Assembly: GCA_009930305.1 (NCBI GenBank)
Contig: RZYM01000014.1
Location: 1-54,926, forward strand
Direction: 5' to 3'
Length of the DNA: 54,926 bases
DNA from: Bacteroidia bacterium
GTDB lineage: Bacteria > Bacteroidota > Bacteroidia > Bacteroidales > Paludibacteraceae
The stretch's first letter is position 1. Every line of letters begins with the position of its first letter. Shown in pieces: positions 28,550 to 39,524 of this stretch. The notes beneath the pieces were generated by a model. That model was not told where the DNA came from and searched no databases. It saw only the letters and a list, made by a program, of their open reading frames with translations. The translations under genes and the position numbers were made by a program.

Positions 28550-30006
28550 TGATATTAAGTGAATTAATAGAGGATTTGAATATCAGTAAACACTTTGGTA
28601 ATTTAAACCATGAGGTTTCAGGTTTAAGTTTCGACTCTCGAAGAACAGAGACGGGACATTTGTTTATTGCTGTAAAAGGTACTATTGCAGACGGGCATGA
28701 CTATATCGACACTGCTATTAATAATGGTGCTGTAGCTATCATTTGTGAACTATTACCAGAAGATATTAATCCTAACGTTTGCTACATTCAAACTGCTGAC
28801 AGTTCTGATGCACTTGGTAAAGTAGCTTCTGCATTCTTTGGTTTGCCATCAGAAAAAATGATAGTTGTAGGAGTTACTGGTACAAATGGTAAAACAACTG
28901 TAGCAAGTCTACTATATTACATGTTTAAAAAACTTGGATACAAAGTCGGTTTGTTGTCAACAGTATGCAATTATGTAGATGAAGAGGCTGTTCCAAGTAC
29001 ACACACAACACCCGACCCTATTGAGATGCAATCTCTTATGGCTCGTATGGTAGAAAAATCTTGTCAATATGTTTTCATGGAAGTAAGTTCGCACGCCATA
29101 CACCAAAAACGCATATCAGGTATATGCTTTGATGGTGGCATCTTTACAAACCTAACCCGCGATCATCTTGATTATCATAAAACTATGGATGAATACCTGA
29201 AAGCAAAAAAGTGCTTTTTCGATAATCTTCCTTCTCATGCTTTTGCTATAACCAATTTGGATGACAAGAATGGAAAAGTAATGCTACAAAACACTCAAGC
29301 AAACAAATATGCTTATGCGCTTCAAACATCAGCCGACTTTAAAGGCAAAGTGATAGAAGAAAGTTTTGAGGGTATGACAATCAACATCAACAACAAAGAA
29401 GTTTCAACTCACTTTGTTGGAAGATTCAATGCTTCAAACTTGCTAGCCGTATACGGAGCTGCTTATCTATTAAGAGTTCCTTCAGATGATATATTGCTTG
29501 TTTTAAGTACACTTTTGCCGGTTAATGGCAGATTCGACAGCATTCGTTCAAATGATGGACGCAATGCAATTGTTGACTATGCACATACTCCTGATGCTTT
29601 AGAAAATGTAATAGAAACAATTAATCAAATTCGCAGAAACAGTCAACAAAAAAACACATTGATAACTGTTGTAGGTTGCGGAGGGAATAGGGATAAAGGT
29701 AAACGTCCAATAATGGCAAAAGAAGCTGTAAAGGGCAGCGATAAGGTTATAATTACAACAGACAACCCTCGATTCGAAGATCCTTCAGACATTATTAAAG
29801 ATATGCTTGATGGATTAAACGAGACTCAAAAAAACCAAGTTTTAGTTATTGAAGATCGCAAACAAGCAATAAGAACAGCTTGTATGATCGCAAAACAAGG
29901 AGATGTTATTCTTATAGCAGGTAAAGGTCACGAAAACTATCAAGAAATTAAAGGAATCAAACATCATTTTGATGACAAAGAAATTATTTCAGAATGCTTT
30001 AAATAA
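28549..30006 (+). CDS. murE: UDP-MurNAc-L-Ala-D-Glu:meso-diaminopimelate ligase
   Basis: The 485-residue ligase adds the third peptide residue to the peptidoglycan precursor in the cytoplasm. The ATP loop is GTNGKTT (111-117), and the substrate-selecting motif is DNPR (405-408), which is characteristic of the meso-diaminopimelate-specific enzymes. A longer frame begins at 28456, but the ATG at 28549 overlaps the ftsI stop (TAATG) and gives the usual [11 protein letters not shown]-terminus. Confidence 0.95.
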   Translation: MILSELIEDLNISKHFGNLNHEVSGLSFDSRRTETGHLFIAVKGTIADGHDYIDTAINNGAVAIICELLPEDINPNVCYIQTADSSDALGKVASAFFGLPSEKMIVVGVTGTNGKTTVASLLYYMFKKLGYKVGLLSTVCNYVDEEAVPSTHTTPDPIEMQSLMARMVEKSCQYVFMEVSSHAIHQKRISGICFDGGIFTNLTRDHLDYHKTMDEYLKAKKCFFDNLPSHAFAITNLDDKNGKVMLQNTQANKYAYALQTSADFKGKVIEESFEGMTININNKEVSTHFVGRFNASNLLAVYGAAYLLRVPSDDILLVLSTLLPVNGRFDSIRSNDGRNAIVDYAHTPDALENVIETINQIRRNSQQKNTLITVVGCGGNRDKGKRPIMAKEAVKGSDKVIITTDNPRFEDPSDIIKDMLDGLNETQKNQVLVIEDRKQAIRTACMIAKQGDVILIAGKGHENYQEIKGIKHHFDDKEIISECFK

Positions 30007-30022
30007 TTAATAATCTAATACT

Positions 30023-31249
30023 ATGTTTTACTATCTGTTCAGATTTTTAGAAAGTGCGTTCGACATACCGGGAGCCGGCTTGTTTAGCTACGTTTCTTTT
30101 AGGGCAGCTATGACCTTTATTACATCTGTTTTTATATCTATGATTATAGGTAAAGACATTATAAAGTACTTGCAAAAGAAACAGATAGGCGAATCGATTA
30201 GAGATTTAGGATTGGAAGGTCAGTTGAGTAAAAAAGGCACCCCTACAATGGGTGGTATAATAATCATAATTGCAATTCTTGTACCATGCCTTTTGTTTGG
30301 CAGACTTAGAAATATATATCTTTTATTGATGTTGGCTTCAACTGCATGGCTTGGAGTACTTGGATTTTTAGATGATTACACCAAGGTATTTAAAAAGAAT
30401 AAAGAAGGAATGCCGGGCAAAACTAAAATTCTTGGTCAGATTGGACTTGGTCTTATAGTTGGCTTTACTTTGTTTTTGAGTCCGGAAGCTGTTACTGTTG
30501 AAAAAGTCGGCAAAGCACAGTCTTATGAGATTGAATCAGCCGAACTTAACACCGGCGACAAAGCTGTAAAATCAACCAGAACAACTATTCCATTTGTAAA
30601 AAGCAACGATCTAGATTATGCAGACCTCCTAACCTTCTTGGGAGACAACGCACAAAAAGGAGCGTGGATACTATTTGTATTGGTTACAATATTCGTAATA
30701 ACAGCTACATCTAATGGCGCAAATCTAACGGATGGGCTGGACGGATTAGCCGCCGGAACCTCAGCCATAATCGGAGTTACACTGGCCATTCTTGCATACA
30801 TATCCAGTAATGTCGGATTCGCAGGTTACCTAAACGTTATGTTCATACCTGGCAGCGAAGAATTAGTAGTTTACGCAGCCGCATTTATCGGCGCATTAGT
30901 CGGTTTCCTGTGGTACAATTCCTATCCCGCTCAGGTATTTATGGGAGACACAGGAAGTTTAACCATTGGAGGCATCATTGCAGTATTCTGCATAATCATA
31001 CACAAAGAGTTGCTTTTGCCTATTTTATGCGGTATCTTCTTAGTTGAAGACTTATCTGTTATGTTGCAAGTATCATACTTTAAACATACTAAACGCAAAT
31101 ATGGCGAAGGAAGACGACTGTTTTTAATGTCTCCGTTACATCATCACTTCCAAAAGAAAAACATTCCTGAAGCAAAGATTGTAACAAGATTTTGGATTAT
31201 TGGCATTGCGTTGGCTATTATAACAATATTAACTTTAAAAATTCGATAG
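30023..31249 (+). CDS. mraY: Phospho-N-acetylmuramoyl-pentapeptide transferase
   Basis: This 408-residue polytopic membrane enzyme makes lipid I from UDP-MurNAc-pentapeptide and undecaprenyl phosphate. Active-site motifs are [28 protein letters not shown] and FMGDTGSL, and the C-terminus has the [10 protein letters not shown] loop. It is longer than the enterobacterial enzyme because of an insert at about residues 155-200 ([15 protein letters not shown]) between membrane segments, a normal feature in Bacteroidota. Confidence 0.95.
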   Translation: MFYYLFRFLESAFDIPGAGLFSYVSFRAAMTFITSVFISMIIGKDIIKYLQKKQIGESIRDLGLEGQLSKKGTPTMGGIIIIIAILVPCLLFGRLRNIYLLLMLASTAWLGVLGFLDDYTKVFKKNKEGMPGKTKILGQIGLGLIVGFTLFLSPEAVTVEKVGKAQSYEIESAELNTGDKAVKSTRTTIPFVKSNDLDYADLLTFLGDNAQKGAWILFVLVTIFVITATSNGANLTDGLDGLAAGTSAIIGVTLAILAYISSNVGFAGYLNVMFIPGSEELVVYAAAFIGALVGFLWYNSYPAQVFMGDTGSLTIGGIIAVFCIIIHKELLLPILCGIFLVEDLSVMLQVSYFKHTKRKYGEGRRLFLMSPLHHHFQKKNIPEAKIVTRFWIIGIALAIITILTLKIR

Positions 31250-31252
31250 GAT

Positions 31253-32587
31253 ATGGCAAAGAAAATCATCATATTAGGAGGTGGTGAGAGCGGTACCGGA
31301 GCAGCGGTATTAGCAAAAGTAAAAGGATTAGACGTCTTTCTGTCTGATTCGGGTCTTATCAGCGAAAACTACAAGAATCTTTTAAATAAATACGATATTG
31401 AATGGGAAGAAGGTAAGCATTCGGAAGATCGTATTTTAAAAGCAGATGAAATAATTAAGAGTCCGGGGATTCCTGCCAAAGCTCCGCTTATTCAAAAATT
31501 AAAATCCTTAGGTACTCCTATCATATCTGAAATAGAATTTGCAGGTAGATACAATACTGCTAAAACAGTATGCATCACCGGTAGTAACGGAAAAACCACA
31601 ACTACGATGCTTACATACCATATTCTACAAAAAGCAGGTCTAAATGTTGGTCTTGCCGGGAATGTTGGAAAAAGTTTTGCATTACAAGTAGCTGAAAACG
31701 ACTTCGATTATTACGTAATTGAGTTAAGTAGTTTTCAATTAGACAATATGTACGATTTTAAAGCCGATATCGCGGTATTACTTAATATTACACCAGACCA
31801 TTTGGATAGATACGAATACAAATTCCAAAATTATATAGATGCTAAAATGCGTATCACAAGAAATCAGACAAAAGACGACGTATTTATCTATTGGAATGAT
31901 GACGAAAACATAAAGAAAGAGCTATCAAAATTAGTTGTAAATGCCAAAAAACATGCTTTTTCTCTTGAAAAAGCACCAAACACAAATGCCTATATCGAAA
32001 ATCAGAACTTCACTATTAATACAGACAATAATCAATTACAAATGAATTCGGACAGCTTATCTTTAAGAGGTACACACAATATATATAACTCGATGGCTGC
32101 TGCTCTTTCTGCTAGCGCACTATATATTAAAAACGAGTACATACGCGAATCGTTAATGGACTTTGAAGGAGTCGAACACAGATTGGAACCTGTAGCTCAT
32201 GTTAAAGGTGCCATATATATCAACGATTCGAAAGCTACTAATGTAAATTCTTGCTGGTATGCTTTGGAAAGCATAAAAACTCCTATTGTATTGATTCTGG
32301 GGGGAACTGATAAAGGAAACGACTACAACGAGATTTTACCTCTAGTAAAGGAGAAAGTTCGTGCACTTGTATTTTTAGGAAAAGACAATGAAAAATTAGA
32401 GAAATTCTTTGACGGAGTTAAGCCGTTTATTAGTACCGATTCGATGGAAAGTGCTGTAAATGAATGTTATCGCTTGGCAGAGAAAGGAGATACTGTATTA
32501 CTATCACCTTGCTGCGCTAGTTTTGATTTATTTAAAAATTACGAAGACCGTGGACGTATATTTAAGCAATGTGTAAAAAAATTATAA
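31253..32587 (+). CDS. murD: UDP-MurNAc-L-alanine:D-glutamate ligase
   Basis: The 444-residue cytoplasmic ligase adds D-glutamate to UDP-MurNAc-L-Ala. It has an N-terminal nucleotide fold (IIILGGGESG), the ATP loop GSNGKTTT (110-117), LNITPDHLDRY, HRLEPVAHVKG, NDSKATN, and the C-terminal SPCCASFDLFKNYEDRG block. It begins 3 bp after mraY and is followed by ftsW after 14 bp. Confidence 0.95.
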   Translation: MAKKIIILGGGESGTGAAVLAKVKGLDVFLSDSGLISENYKNLLNKYDIEWEEGKHSEDRILKADEIIKSPGIPAKAPLIQKLKSLGTPIISEIEFAGRYNTAKTVCITGSNGKTTTTMLTYHILQKAGLNVGLAGNVGKSFALQVAENDFDYYVIELSSFQLDNMYDFKADIAVLLNITPDHLDRYEYKFQNYIDAKMRITRNQTKDDVFIYWNDDENIKKELSKLVVNAKKHAFSLEKAPNTNAYIENQNFTINTDNNQLQMNSDSLSLRGTHNIYNSMAAALSASALYIKNEYIRESLMDFEGVEHRLEPVAHVKGAIYINDSKATNVNSCWYALESIKTPIVLILGGTDKGNDYNEILPLVKEKVRALVFLGKDNEKLEKFFDGVKPFISTDSMESAVNECYRLAEKGDTVLLSPCCASFDLFKNYEDRGRIFKQCVKKL

Positions 32588-32601
32588 TTTAAGGCGATTA
32601 T

Positions 32602-33843
32602 ATGCGTGAATTTTTTAAAACAATATTTAGGGGCGACGGTGTCTTATGGATAATGATTCTATTACTGTTCGTAATTTCGTCATTAGAAATGTTTAGTGCC
32701 ATAAGTCAGGTTGCATACAAGGGAGACAATCATTTAGCTCCATTTATTGGGCATGTGAGATATCTTGCTTTAGGTGCTTTTGCCATGTTGATATTTCACC
32801 ATATACCATACCAAACAATTAGATGGTTTTATGTATTTTTGCTTCCTATTAGTTTTGTATTATTGGTGATAACTCCTTTTATTGGGGTCCAATTAAATGG
32901 AGCTGTAAGAGCTATCAAAATATTAGGTTTTGAATTTCAGCCGATTGAACTTGCTAAATGGAGCGTTGTATTATTTCTATCTGATATCTTAGCACGCTAT
33001 CAGAACCATGCACATAAGATTCCTAACAAACCATTTTGGTGGATGATTGTGGTCCTTTCTGTTATTTGCGCCCTCATAGCGATGCAGAACCTGTCTACTG
33101 CTGTAATCTTGTTTGGCATAGGAATGATTATGATGTTTGTCGGACGTGTCGGATTAGGTCGAATTTCTTTAGTTTGCGCCGGAGCCTTGGTTATTGGTTT
33201 GGTAATTTTCGGATTATCTAAAGTGATACCTGATCAGTATCTACCCGATCGTATGAAGAGTGGAACATGGGAAAAACGAATTACTGAATTATTTGAAGAA
33301 AATTCACAAGATGGCGCGACCAAAACATACATAATAGACGATGACAACAGACAGATAATAAATTCAAAAATTGCAATTGCAAAAGGTAAACATCCTTGTG
33401 GACCCGGTAATAGTACTCAAAGAGATTACCTTCCCCTTGCCTTTTCTGATTTTATATATGCAATTCTTGTTGAAGAATACGGATTAGTTGGAGCCGGCAT
33501 AACCATGCTATTATATCTTGCCATTTTATTTAGAGCAGGTATGATAGCATATAAAAGCGATACAGCCTATCCTGCTATTTTGGTTATAGGTTTGTCTCTA
33601 CTTATTGTAGTGCAAGCATGGATAAGTATGGCTGTTACAGTTCATCTCGGACCAGTAACAGGACAACCTCTACCACTCATAAGCAGGGGTGGTACATCAA
33701 TATTACTGACCTGCATTTACTTAGGAATAATTCTTAGTATCAGCCAGTATGTAAAAGATATTAAAAATAAAGAAGAAGGAAAAAATATAATTACTGCATC
33801 GAATGATGCCGAAAACGAGAATCCAAAAATAGAAGAAGCATGA
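32602..33843 (+). CDS. ftsW: Septal peptidoglycan glycosyltransferase FtsW
   Basis: This 413-residue SEDS-family membrane protein polymerises lipid II at the septum together with FtsI. Typical pieces are the hydrophobic segments, LNGAVRAIKILGFEFQPIELAKW near residues 97-118, the periplasmic loop with KHPCGPGNSTQRDYLP, DFIYAILVEEYGLVGAG, and the C-terminal GQPLPLISRGGTSIL. The acidic tail after the last membrane segment ends at the murG-murC start, overlapping by 4 bases. Confidence 0.94.
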   Translation: MREFFKTIFRGDGVLWIMILLLFVISSLEMFSAISQVAYKGDNHLAPFIGHVRYLALGAFAMLIFHHIPYQTIRWFYVFLLPISFVLLVITPFIGVQLNGAVRAIKILGFEFQPIELAKWSVVLFLSDILARYQNHAHKIPNKPFWWMIVVLSVICALIAMQNLSTAVILFGIGMIMMFVGRVGLGRISLVCAGALVIGLVIFGLSKVIPDQYLPDRMKSGTWEKRITELFEENSQDGATKTYIIDDDNRQIINSKIAIAKGKHPCGPGNSTQRDYLPLAFSDFIYAILVEEYGLVGAGITMLLYLAILFRAGMIAYKSDTAYPAILVIGLSLLIVVQAWISMAVTVHLGPVTGQPLPLISRGGTSILLTCIYLGIILSISQYVKDIKNKEEGKNIITASNDAENENPKIEEA

Positions 33844-36416
33844 ACATTAATACACCTGCAAACTTTATCATCAGCGGTGGCGGAACCGGAGGACATATAT
33901 TCCCAGCTATCAGTATAGCAAATGCTATTAAAAAATTTATGCCTGATGCAAATATTTTATTTGTAGGAGCAGAAGGCAGAATGGAAATGGAAAAAGTTCC
34001 AAATGCTGGATACAAAATTGTCGGATTGCCTATTCAGGGATTATATAGGTCAATTACCAAGAAAAATATTAAGGTTTTGCGCAACGCAATTAAGAGTGTA
34101 GGTCTATCAAAGCAAATCATTAAAGACTTTAAACCGGATGCTGTAATTGGTGTAGGAGGCTACGCTAGTGGGCCTGTATTGTGGCAAGCTGAATCAATGA
34201 ATATTCCTACTCTTATTCAGGAACAAAATTCGTATGCAGGTGTAACCAACAAATTACTAGGGAAACGCTGCAAAAAAATATGTGTTGCTTACGACAACAT
34301 GGAACGCTTTTTCCCGAAAAATAAGATTATTATTACCGGAAATCCTGTACGTCAAGAATTATTGGAAAGTAGTGATAAACAACAAGAAGCATATCAGTAT
34401 TTTAATTTAGAGCCGCAAAAAAAGACTATTCTTGTAATTGGAGGCAGCCTTGGTGCAGGAACAATCAACAAAAGTGTTTTGCGCAACATGAATAGTCTGA
34501 CTACAAGATATAAGAATGATGTTCAGGTTATTTGGCAAACAGGTAAATATTACATCAAACAAATTCGTAATGAAATAGAAGGATATAACACTCACAATAT
34601 GGTTATTACCGACTTCGTTACACGTATGGACTTAGCATATTCAATAGCAGATCTTGTAATATCACGCGCAGGCGCTAGTTCTATTTCTGAACTAAGTCTA
34701 CTACATAAGGCTTGCATTTTAGTTCCTTCACCTAATGTTGCTGAAGACCATCAAACAAAGAATGCGATGGCTTTAGTTGCAAAAGAAGCTGCTAAGATGA
34801 TTCCTGATAGCGAAGCACAAATGCGACTAATACCCGAAGCAATAAAACTGATAAACGATAATGACGAATTATTAAAACTCAGTCAAAATATTGAATATTT
34901 TGCAAAACCGGATGCTGCTCAACATATTGCAAATACAATTTTTGAGATGATTGGCTGCAAAATCGATACGCCTAAAGCAGACGAATCTGCAAAAAAAGAA
35001 ATTGAAAAGAAGACAGAAAATGATTTAAGGCAATCTCAAAAAACACAAGCTAAAAATTATTTCTTCTTGGGTATTGGAGGCATAGGTATGAGTGCAATTG
35101 CCCGCTATTTTAACAAACAGGGACATAATGTCGGAGGATACGATCTTACAAGCACTGCATTAACTAAATCGCTCGAAGAAGAGGGCATTGACATTCATTA
35201 TAGTGACAACATAAGTCTTATTCCGGTAAAATTTATGGATCAAGAGAATACGACTGTAGTGTATACACCAGCTATCCCTAACAATATGAGCGAGTTCGTT
35301 TTCTTTAAAGAAGGGAAGTTTAATGTTTTAAAACGCTCGCAAGTATTAGGGATAATAACAGAAGGTAAACGCTCAATTTGTGTTGCAGGTAGTCATGGAA
35401 AGACTACCACTTCTACAATGATTGCACATATTTTGTATCAATCAAAAATAGGTACAAACGCATTCTTGGGTGGAATATCCAAAAATTATGATACTAACCT
35501 TTTAGTTACATCTAACAATGACTTAGTTGTAGTTGAAGCCGATGAATACGACCGTTCTTTTCTTCGCCTAACTCCATATATGGCAGTTGTTACTGCAACA
35601 GATGCAGACCATTTGGATATATACGGCAGCAAAGAAGAAATGCTAAAAGGATTTGCTGAATTTACTTCGTTAATTAGGCCGGAAGGTGTATTAATTATAA
35701 AGAAAGGTATAGAACTTATACCTGCTGTACAAGATGGCGTTAAAGTTTATACATATTCTGCAACAGACGAATCTGCCAATTTCCATGCAGAAAATGTACG
35801 AATTGCAAATGGTACTATTTTGTTTGATTTTAAAGGGATCAATGGTGTAATTACAGATATAGAATTAGGAGTTCCTGTAATGGTGAATATTGAAAATGCA
35901 GTAGCTGCAATAGCTATAGCATCACTCAATGGAGCATCAACCGATGAGATTAAAAATGGAGTTAAGAGTTTTGGTGGTACAAAGCGCCGTTTTGACATAA
36001 AAGTAAAGAATGAGAATGTTACTTACATTGACGATTATGCACATCACCCTAACGAAATAAAAGCAAGTATTGCTTCCGTAAGAAAACTTTACCCTGATAA
36101 AAAAATGTGTGTAGTATTTCAACCACACCTGTATACACGTACGCGCGACTTTGCAGCCGAATTCGGAGAAAGTTTATCTGCTTTAGATGATGTAATTTTG
36201 CTTGATATATATCCGGCTAGAGAATTGCCTATCAAAAAAGTTACATCAGAATTGATATATAAAAATATATCAAGTAAACACAAAACAATGTGCAAAAAGT
36301 CGGAATTACTTGACGTTTTGAAAACAAAAGAATTTGACGTATTACTTACTCTTGGAGCCGGTGATATTGATAAATTAGTACCTGAAATACAAAAATATCT
36401 TGAACAAAAAGCATAA
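33840..36416 (+). CDS. murG-murC: MurG-MurC fusion: lipid II glycosyltransferase joined to UDP-MurNAc:L-alanine ligase
   Basis: One uninterrupted 858-residue frame holds two complete enzymes. Residues 1 to about 368 are MurG, the membrane-associated GlcNAc transferase that makes lipid II: GGGTGGH (13-19), IGVGGYASGP, EQNSYAGVTN, ISRAGASSISEL and EDHQTKNA. A charged linker follows at about 370-405 (KEIEKKTENDLRQ). Residues 406-858 are MurC, which adds L-alanine to UDP-MurNAc: LGIGGIGMSAIARY (410-423), ATP loop GSHGKTTT (517-524), VEADEYDRSF, and DDYAHHPNEI. The two genes are usually adjacent but separate in this position. An in-frame ATG at 34947 (M370) just before the linker could also start a separate MurC. 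The stop overlaps the ftsQ start. Confidence 0.93.
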   Translation: MNINTPANFIISGGGTGGHIFPAISIANAIKKFMPDANILFVGAEGRMEMEKVPNAGYKIVGLPIQGLYRSITKKNIKVLRNAIKSVGLSKQIIKDFKPDAVIGVGGYASGPVLWQAESMNIPTLIQEQNSYAGVTNKLLGKRCKKICVAYDNMERFFPKNKIIITGNPVRQELLESSDKQQEAYQYFNLEPQKKTILVIGGSLGAGTINKSVLRNMNSLTTRYKNDVQVIWQTGKYYIKQIRNEIEGYNTHNMVITDFVTRMDLAYSIADLVISRAGASSISELSLLHKACILVPSPNVAEDHQTKNAMALVAKEAAKMIPDSEAQMRLIPEAIKLINDNDELLKLSQNIEYFAKPDAAQHIANTIFEMIGCKIDTPKADESAKKEIEKKTENDLRQSQKTQAKNYFFLGIGGIGMSAIARYFNKQGHNVGGYDLTSTALTKSLEEEGIDIHYSDNISLIPVKFMDQENTTVVYTPAIPNNMSEFVFFKEGKFNVLKRSQVLGIITEGKRSICVAGSHGKTTTSTMIAHILYQSKIGTNAFLGGISKNYDTNLLVTSNNDLVVVEADEYDRSFLRLTPYMAVVTATDADHLDIYGSKEEMLKGFAEFTSLIRPEGVLIIKKGIELIPAVQDGVKVYTYSATDESANFHAENVRIANGTILFDFKGINGVITDIELGVPVMVNIENAVAAIAIASLNGASTDEIKNGVKSFGGTKRRFDIKVKNENVTYIDDYAHHPNEIKASIASVRKLYPDKKMCVVFQPHLYTRTRDFAAEFGESLSALDDVILLDIYPARELPIKKVTSELIYKNISSKHKTMCKKSELLDVLKTKEFDVLLTLGAGDIDKLVPEIQKYLEQKA

Positions 36417-37180
36417 TGACTGACAAGACAAAATATATCATTAAAATTATTGCATCCATTTTAACCATACTTGCAATAATAGGATATGGTGTATTTTCAC
36501 TTGTGCAATTTGGAAATTACGGCACACAAAATATTTGCAAAAACATACAAATAAAAATCGTTGATGATAATGACTATAAATTTATTCAACCGGACGACAT
36601 TATTACTCAACTACGCGAAAGTAATCTGTATCCGATAGGTAAAACTATTAGTTACAAAAAAACTAATCAGATTGAAAAATGTTTAGAAGCAATGAACTTA
36701 GTAAAACGAGCTGAGTGCTATAAAAAGAACAATGGCGATGTTGTAGTCTGTATTTACCAAAGGCATCCTATGTTTCTGGTAGTTAATAGAAATAATGGAT
36801 ACTATATTGATACTGAACGTAAAAAGATGCCTACATCAAGCAAATTTACGGCATGGTTACCAATAGTATCTGGATTTGTATCAGAAAAATTTGCAAAAAA
36901 AGACTTGTACGATTTTATTGTTTACATTAAAAACGATGAATTTTGGAGTATTCATTTCGGACAAATTTATATTAATCAGAAACAAGAAATTGAGTTAATT
37001 GCCAGAAATGGTGTTTATAATATCTATTTAGGCAAGCTTAACAACTACCAAGATAAATTAAAAAAGTTGCGTGCTTGGTACGAACAATATCCTGAAGCAG
37101 CATGGGGCAATAAATACAGCCGCGTGGATTTATCTTATGAAAAATTAATTTATTGCATAAAAAAACAGCCTTATGAATGA
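36416..37180 (+). CDS. ftsQ: Cell division protein FtsQ
   Basis: This 254-residue bitopic protein has one membrane segment (about 9-30), then a POTRA-like region (DDNDYKFIQPDDIITQLRES) and the FtsQ domain with ERKKMPTSSKFTAWLPIVSG and a C-terminal YSRVDLSYEKLIYC. It links the early and late divisome proteins. The start overlaps the murG-murC stop (TAATG), and its end overlaps ftsA by 8 bases. Confidence 0.9.
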   Translation: MTDKTKYIIKIIASILTILAIIGYGVFSLVQFGNYGTQNICKNIQIKIVDDNDYKFIQPDDIITQLRESNLYPIGKTISYKKTNQIEKCLEAMNLVKRAECYKKNNGDVVVCIYQRHPMFLVVNRNNGYYIDTERKKMPTSSKFTAWLPIVSGFVSEKFAKKDLYDFIVYIKNDEFWSIHFGQIYINQKQEIELIARNGVYNIYLGKLNNYQDKLKKLRAWYEQYPEAAWGNKYSRVDLSYEKLIYCIKKQPYE

Positions 37181-38285
37181 GACTTATTTCGCTGCCATAG
37201 ATTTAGGTACTAATAAAATAGCAGGTGCCGTGGCCAAAAAGCAAGAGGACGGTAAATTAATAATTATCTCCTTAGAAGAAGAACCAACCGAAGCAAATGC
37301 TGTTTTATATGGTCTTGTTGCAGATTACCAACAAGTTTTATTTCAAATTAAACGACTAATTACTAAACTGCAGAATAGCAGTAAAGTAACTATTAACAAC
37401 TGCTATATAGGCATCGGTGGCAAGTTATTGGAAAAGAAATACCCCAACAGCATTGAGCTAATGAATGATGTGATTAATTCGGCAAGCAAGCTTACACCAG
37501 CAATAAATCTAATAGAAGTAGAATGCCCTATTTTATGCACAGCAAACGCTGTTTTAAGCGACCAAGAAAAAAACAACGGCTGTTTATTCATAGATTTTGG
37601 TGCAGGATGCACATCATTTGTTCTGTATGAAAATGGGGAACCGAAAAAAATGAGTGCAACTAAAGCCGGTGGAAATTTAGTCACTAAAGACCTAACCGAT
37701 CTTCAATTACCTTTCAAATTAGCTGAAAAGTTGAAAATCAAATTTGGAAATGCACTAGCATCAACTGAGAAAATAGAAAAAATTATTGAACTATCAAAAA
37801 AAACTGATGATGAAAAAGGCTTTCATATTAAGAGTGGTCAATTGGCCTATATTATTGAAGCACGTATACGCGAAACGGTTGATGTTTTATTAAATTACTT
37901 ATTATCGATAAATTGGTTTAATAAAGGAACCGAAAAAAGAAATGTTGTTATTACAGGCGGTGCATCAAAATTGACTAATTTAGATACTCTAATTAGCGAA
38001 AAAGCCAACGTAAATGTTATCATTGCCAACGCCGGAAACAAAATAATAAACATCAATAATTTTTCAACGATGCAAGATGCCGAATATTCTGCCCTGTGCG
38101 GGATGCTACTATGTGCCACAGAAGGATGTAAAAGCGCAAAGGAAGTTGTTAAAACAGTTAAGAAAAAACCGAAAAAATCTCCTATAAAATCTTATGTTGA
38201 GAAGATTGGACAAGGATTTGACAATCTGTTTAGCGGCAAAAATGAAAGTTTTAACGATACACAGGAAAATAATACAGATAAATAA
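37173..38285 (+). CDS. ftsA: Cell division protein FtsA, apparently lacking subdomain 1C
   Basis: The 370-residue actin-like protein anchors FtsZ to the membrane. The nucleotide site is recognisable: AAIDLGTNKIAG (7-18), FIDFGAGCTSFV (139-150), and VITGGASKL. The C-terminus ends in a helix with SYVEKIGQGFDNLF, matching the amphipathic membrane anchor, then a short polar tail. Between YIGIGGKLLE (78-87) and FIDFGAG there are only about 52 residues, compared with roughly 105-110 in E. coli or Bacteroides FtsA. The missing part corresponds to subdomain 1C with its 'PQEY...DPxG' region, while the following TANAVLSDQEK segment is kept. This explains the short total length. It is sandwiched tightly between ftsQ and ftsZ. 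Confidence 0.9.
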   Translation: MNETYFAAIDLGTNKIAGAVAKKQEDGKLIIISLEEEPTEANAVLYGLVADYQQVLFQIKRLITKLQNSSKVTINNCYIGIGGKLLEKKYPNSIELMNDVINSASKLTPAINLIEVECPILCTANAVLSDQEKNNGCLFIDFGAGCTSFVLYENGEPKKMSATKAGGNLVTKDLTDLQLPFKLAEKLKIKFGNALASTEKIEKIIELSKKTDDEKGFHIKSGQLAYIIEARIRETVDVLLNYLLSINWFNKGTEKRNVVITGGASKLTNLDTLISEKANVNVIIANAGNKIININNFSTMQDAEYSALCGMLLCATEGCKSAKEVVKTVKKKPKKSPIKSYVEKIGQGFDNLFSGKNESFNDTQENNTDK

Positions 38286-38294
38286 CATAATACA

Positions 38295-39515
38295 ATGCCG
38301 GATATGATTAACGTAAATATTCCAAACATCAACCAACAGTCTATCATCAAAGTAATTGGTGTAGGTGGTGGTGGTAGTAACGCAGTAAACCACATGTATC
38401 AAGAAGGTATTAAGGATGTATCTTTCTTAGTATGTAATACCGACTATCAAGACCTGCAAAGATCGCCTGTGCCATGTAAATTACAATTAGGTATTAACAC
38501 AACAAAAGGTCTAGGTTGTGGAGCCAATCCTGAAATAGGAAAGAAAGCTGCAGAAGAAAGTGCAGATGAAATAAGAAGAATTCTTGAAACCGGAAATACC
38601 AAAATGGTATTTATAACCGCCGGTATGGGAGGTGGAACCGGAACAGGAGGTGCACCTGTTATTGCAAGTATTGCTCACGACTTAGGTATACTTACAGTTG
38701 GTATAGTTACCATCCCATTTAAATTTGAAATGGGCAAGAAAATTGCAAAAGCAATGTTAGGTGTAGCCGAAATGAGAAAGCATGTTGATGCCTTATTGGT
38801 TATTAATAACGAAAGACTTATTGAACTATATAAAGATTTTTCACTTGCCAATGCATTTAAAGAAGCAGATAATATTTTAACTGAAGCTGCAAAAGGAATC
38901 GCAGAGATTATTACCGTTCAAGGATATATGAATGTAGATTTTGCTGATGCAAATACTATTCTCAAAGACGGAGGCGTTGCTATTATGAATACCGGTATGG
39001 CAGAAGGAGAGAATCGTGTTATAAAAGCATTACAAAAAGCTCTTGCATCTCCACTATTAAAATGCAACGATGTACGTGGTGCTAAACGTATATTAATCAA
39101 CATATACACGTCAAATACTAACGAAGTAATAATTAAAGAAATAGACGAGTTAAAAGCATTCTTAAATGGCATCAACGAAAATCTTGAAGAATTTATTTGG
39201 GGTGCAACATACGACGATAATTTGGAAGAAACAATTAAGGTAACAATTATCGCAACCGGTTTTGAACTTGACGATATTACAGGCCACATTAAAGACGAAA
39301 CAAAAAAGGATGAACCAAATATTGAATTCGACGACAAAATACGCGGCATGGTTGATAAATATTACGGCGAGAAGGATGGAAAAAGCGAAGCTCAACCAAG
39401 CATAATTAATCCATTTGAAGAAGAAGATAATCAGGAAGAAGAAGTAATTGATTTTGGTTCGTGGGCAGATGATGAAGATTTGGAAATTCCGGCATATAAA
39501 CGCAATAAAAAATAA
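38295..39515 (+). CDS. ftsZ: Cell division GTPase FtsZ
   Basis: This 406-residue tubulin homologue forms the Z ring. The N-terminal GTP-binding region is [14 protein letters not shown] (21-34), and the tubulin signature is GGGTGTGG (112-119). Helix H7 and the T7 loop are present ([15 protein letters not shown]). After a variable acidic linker, the conserved C-terminal peptide reads [12 protein letters not shown], the binding site for FtsA. It starts 9 bp after ftsA. Nothing in the GTPase core seems missing. Confidence 0.97.
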   Translation: MPDMINVNIPNINQQSIIKVIGVGGGGSNAVNHMYQEGIKDVSFLVCNTDYQDLQRSPVPCKLQLGINTTKGLGCGANPEIGKKAAEESADEIRRILETGNTKMVFITAGMGGGTGTGGAPVIASIAHDLGILTVGIVTIPFKFEMGKKIAKAMLGVAEMRKHVDALLVINNERLIELYKDFSLANAFKEADNILTEAAKGIAEIITVQGYMNVDFADANTILKDGGVAIMNTGMAEGENRVIKALQKALASPLLKCNDVRGAKRILINIYTSNTNEVIIKEIDELKAFLNGINENLEEFIWGATYDDNLEETIKVTIIATGFELDDITGHIKDETKKDEPNIEFDDKIRGMVDKYYGEKDGKSEAQPSIINPFEEEDNQEEEVIDFGSWADDEDLEIPAYKRNKK

Positions 39516-39524
39516 ACAATAAAT

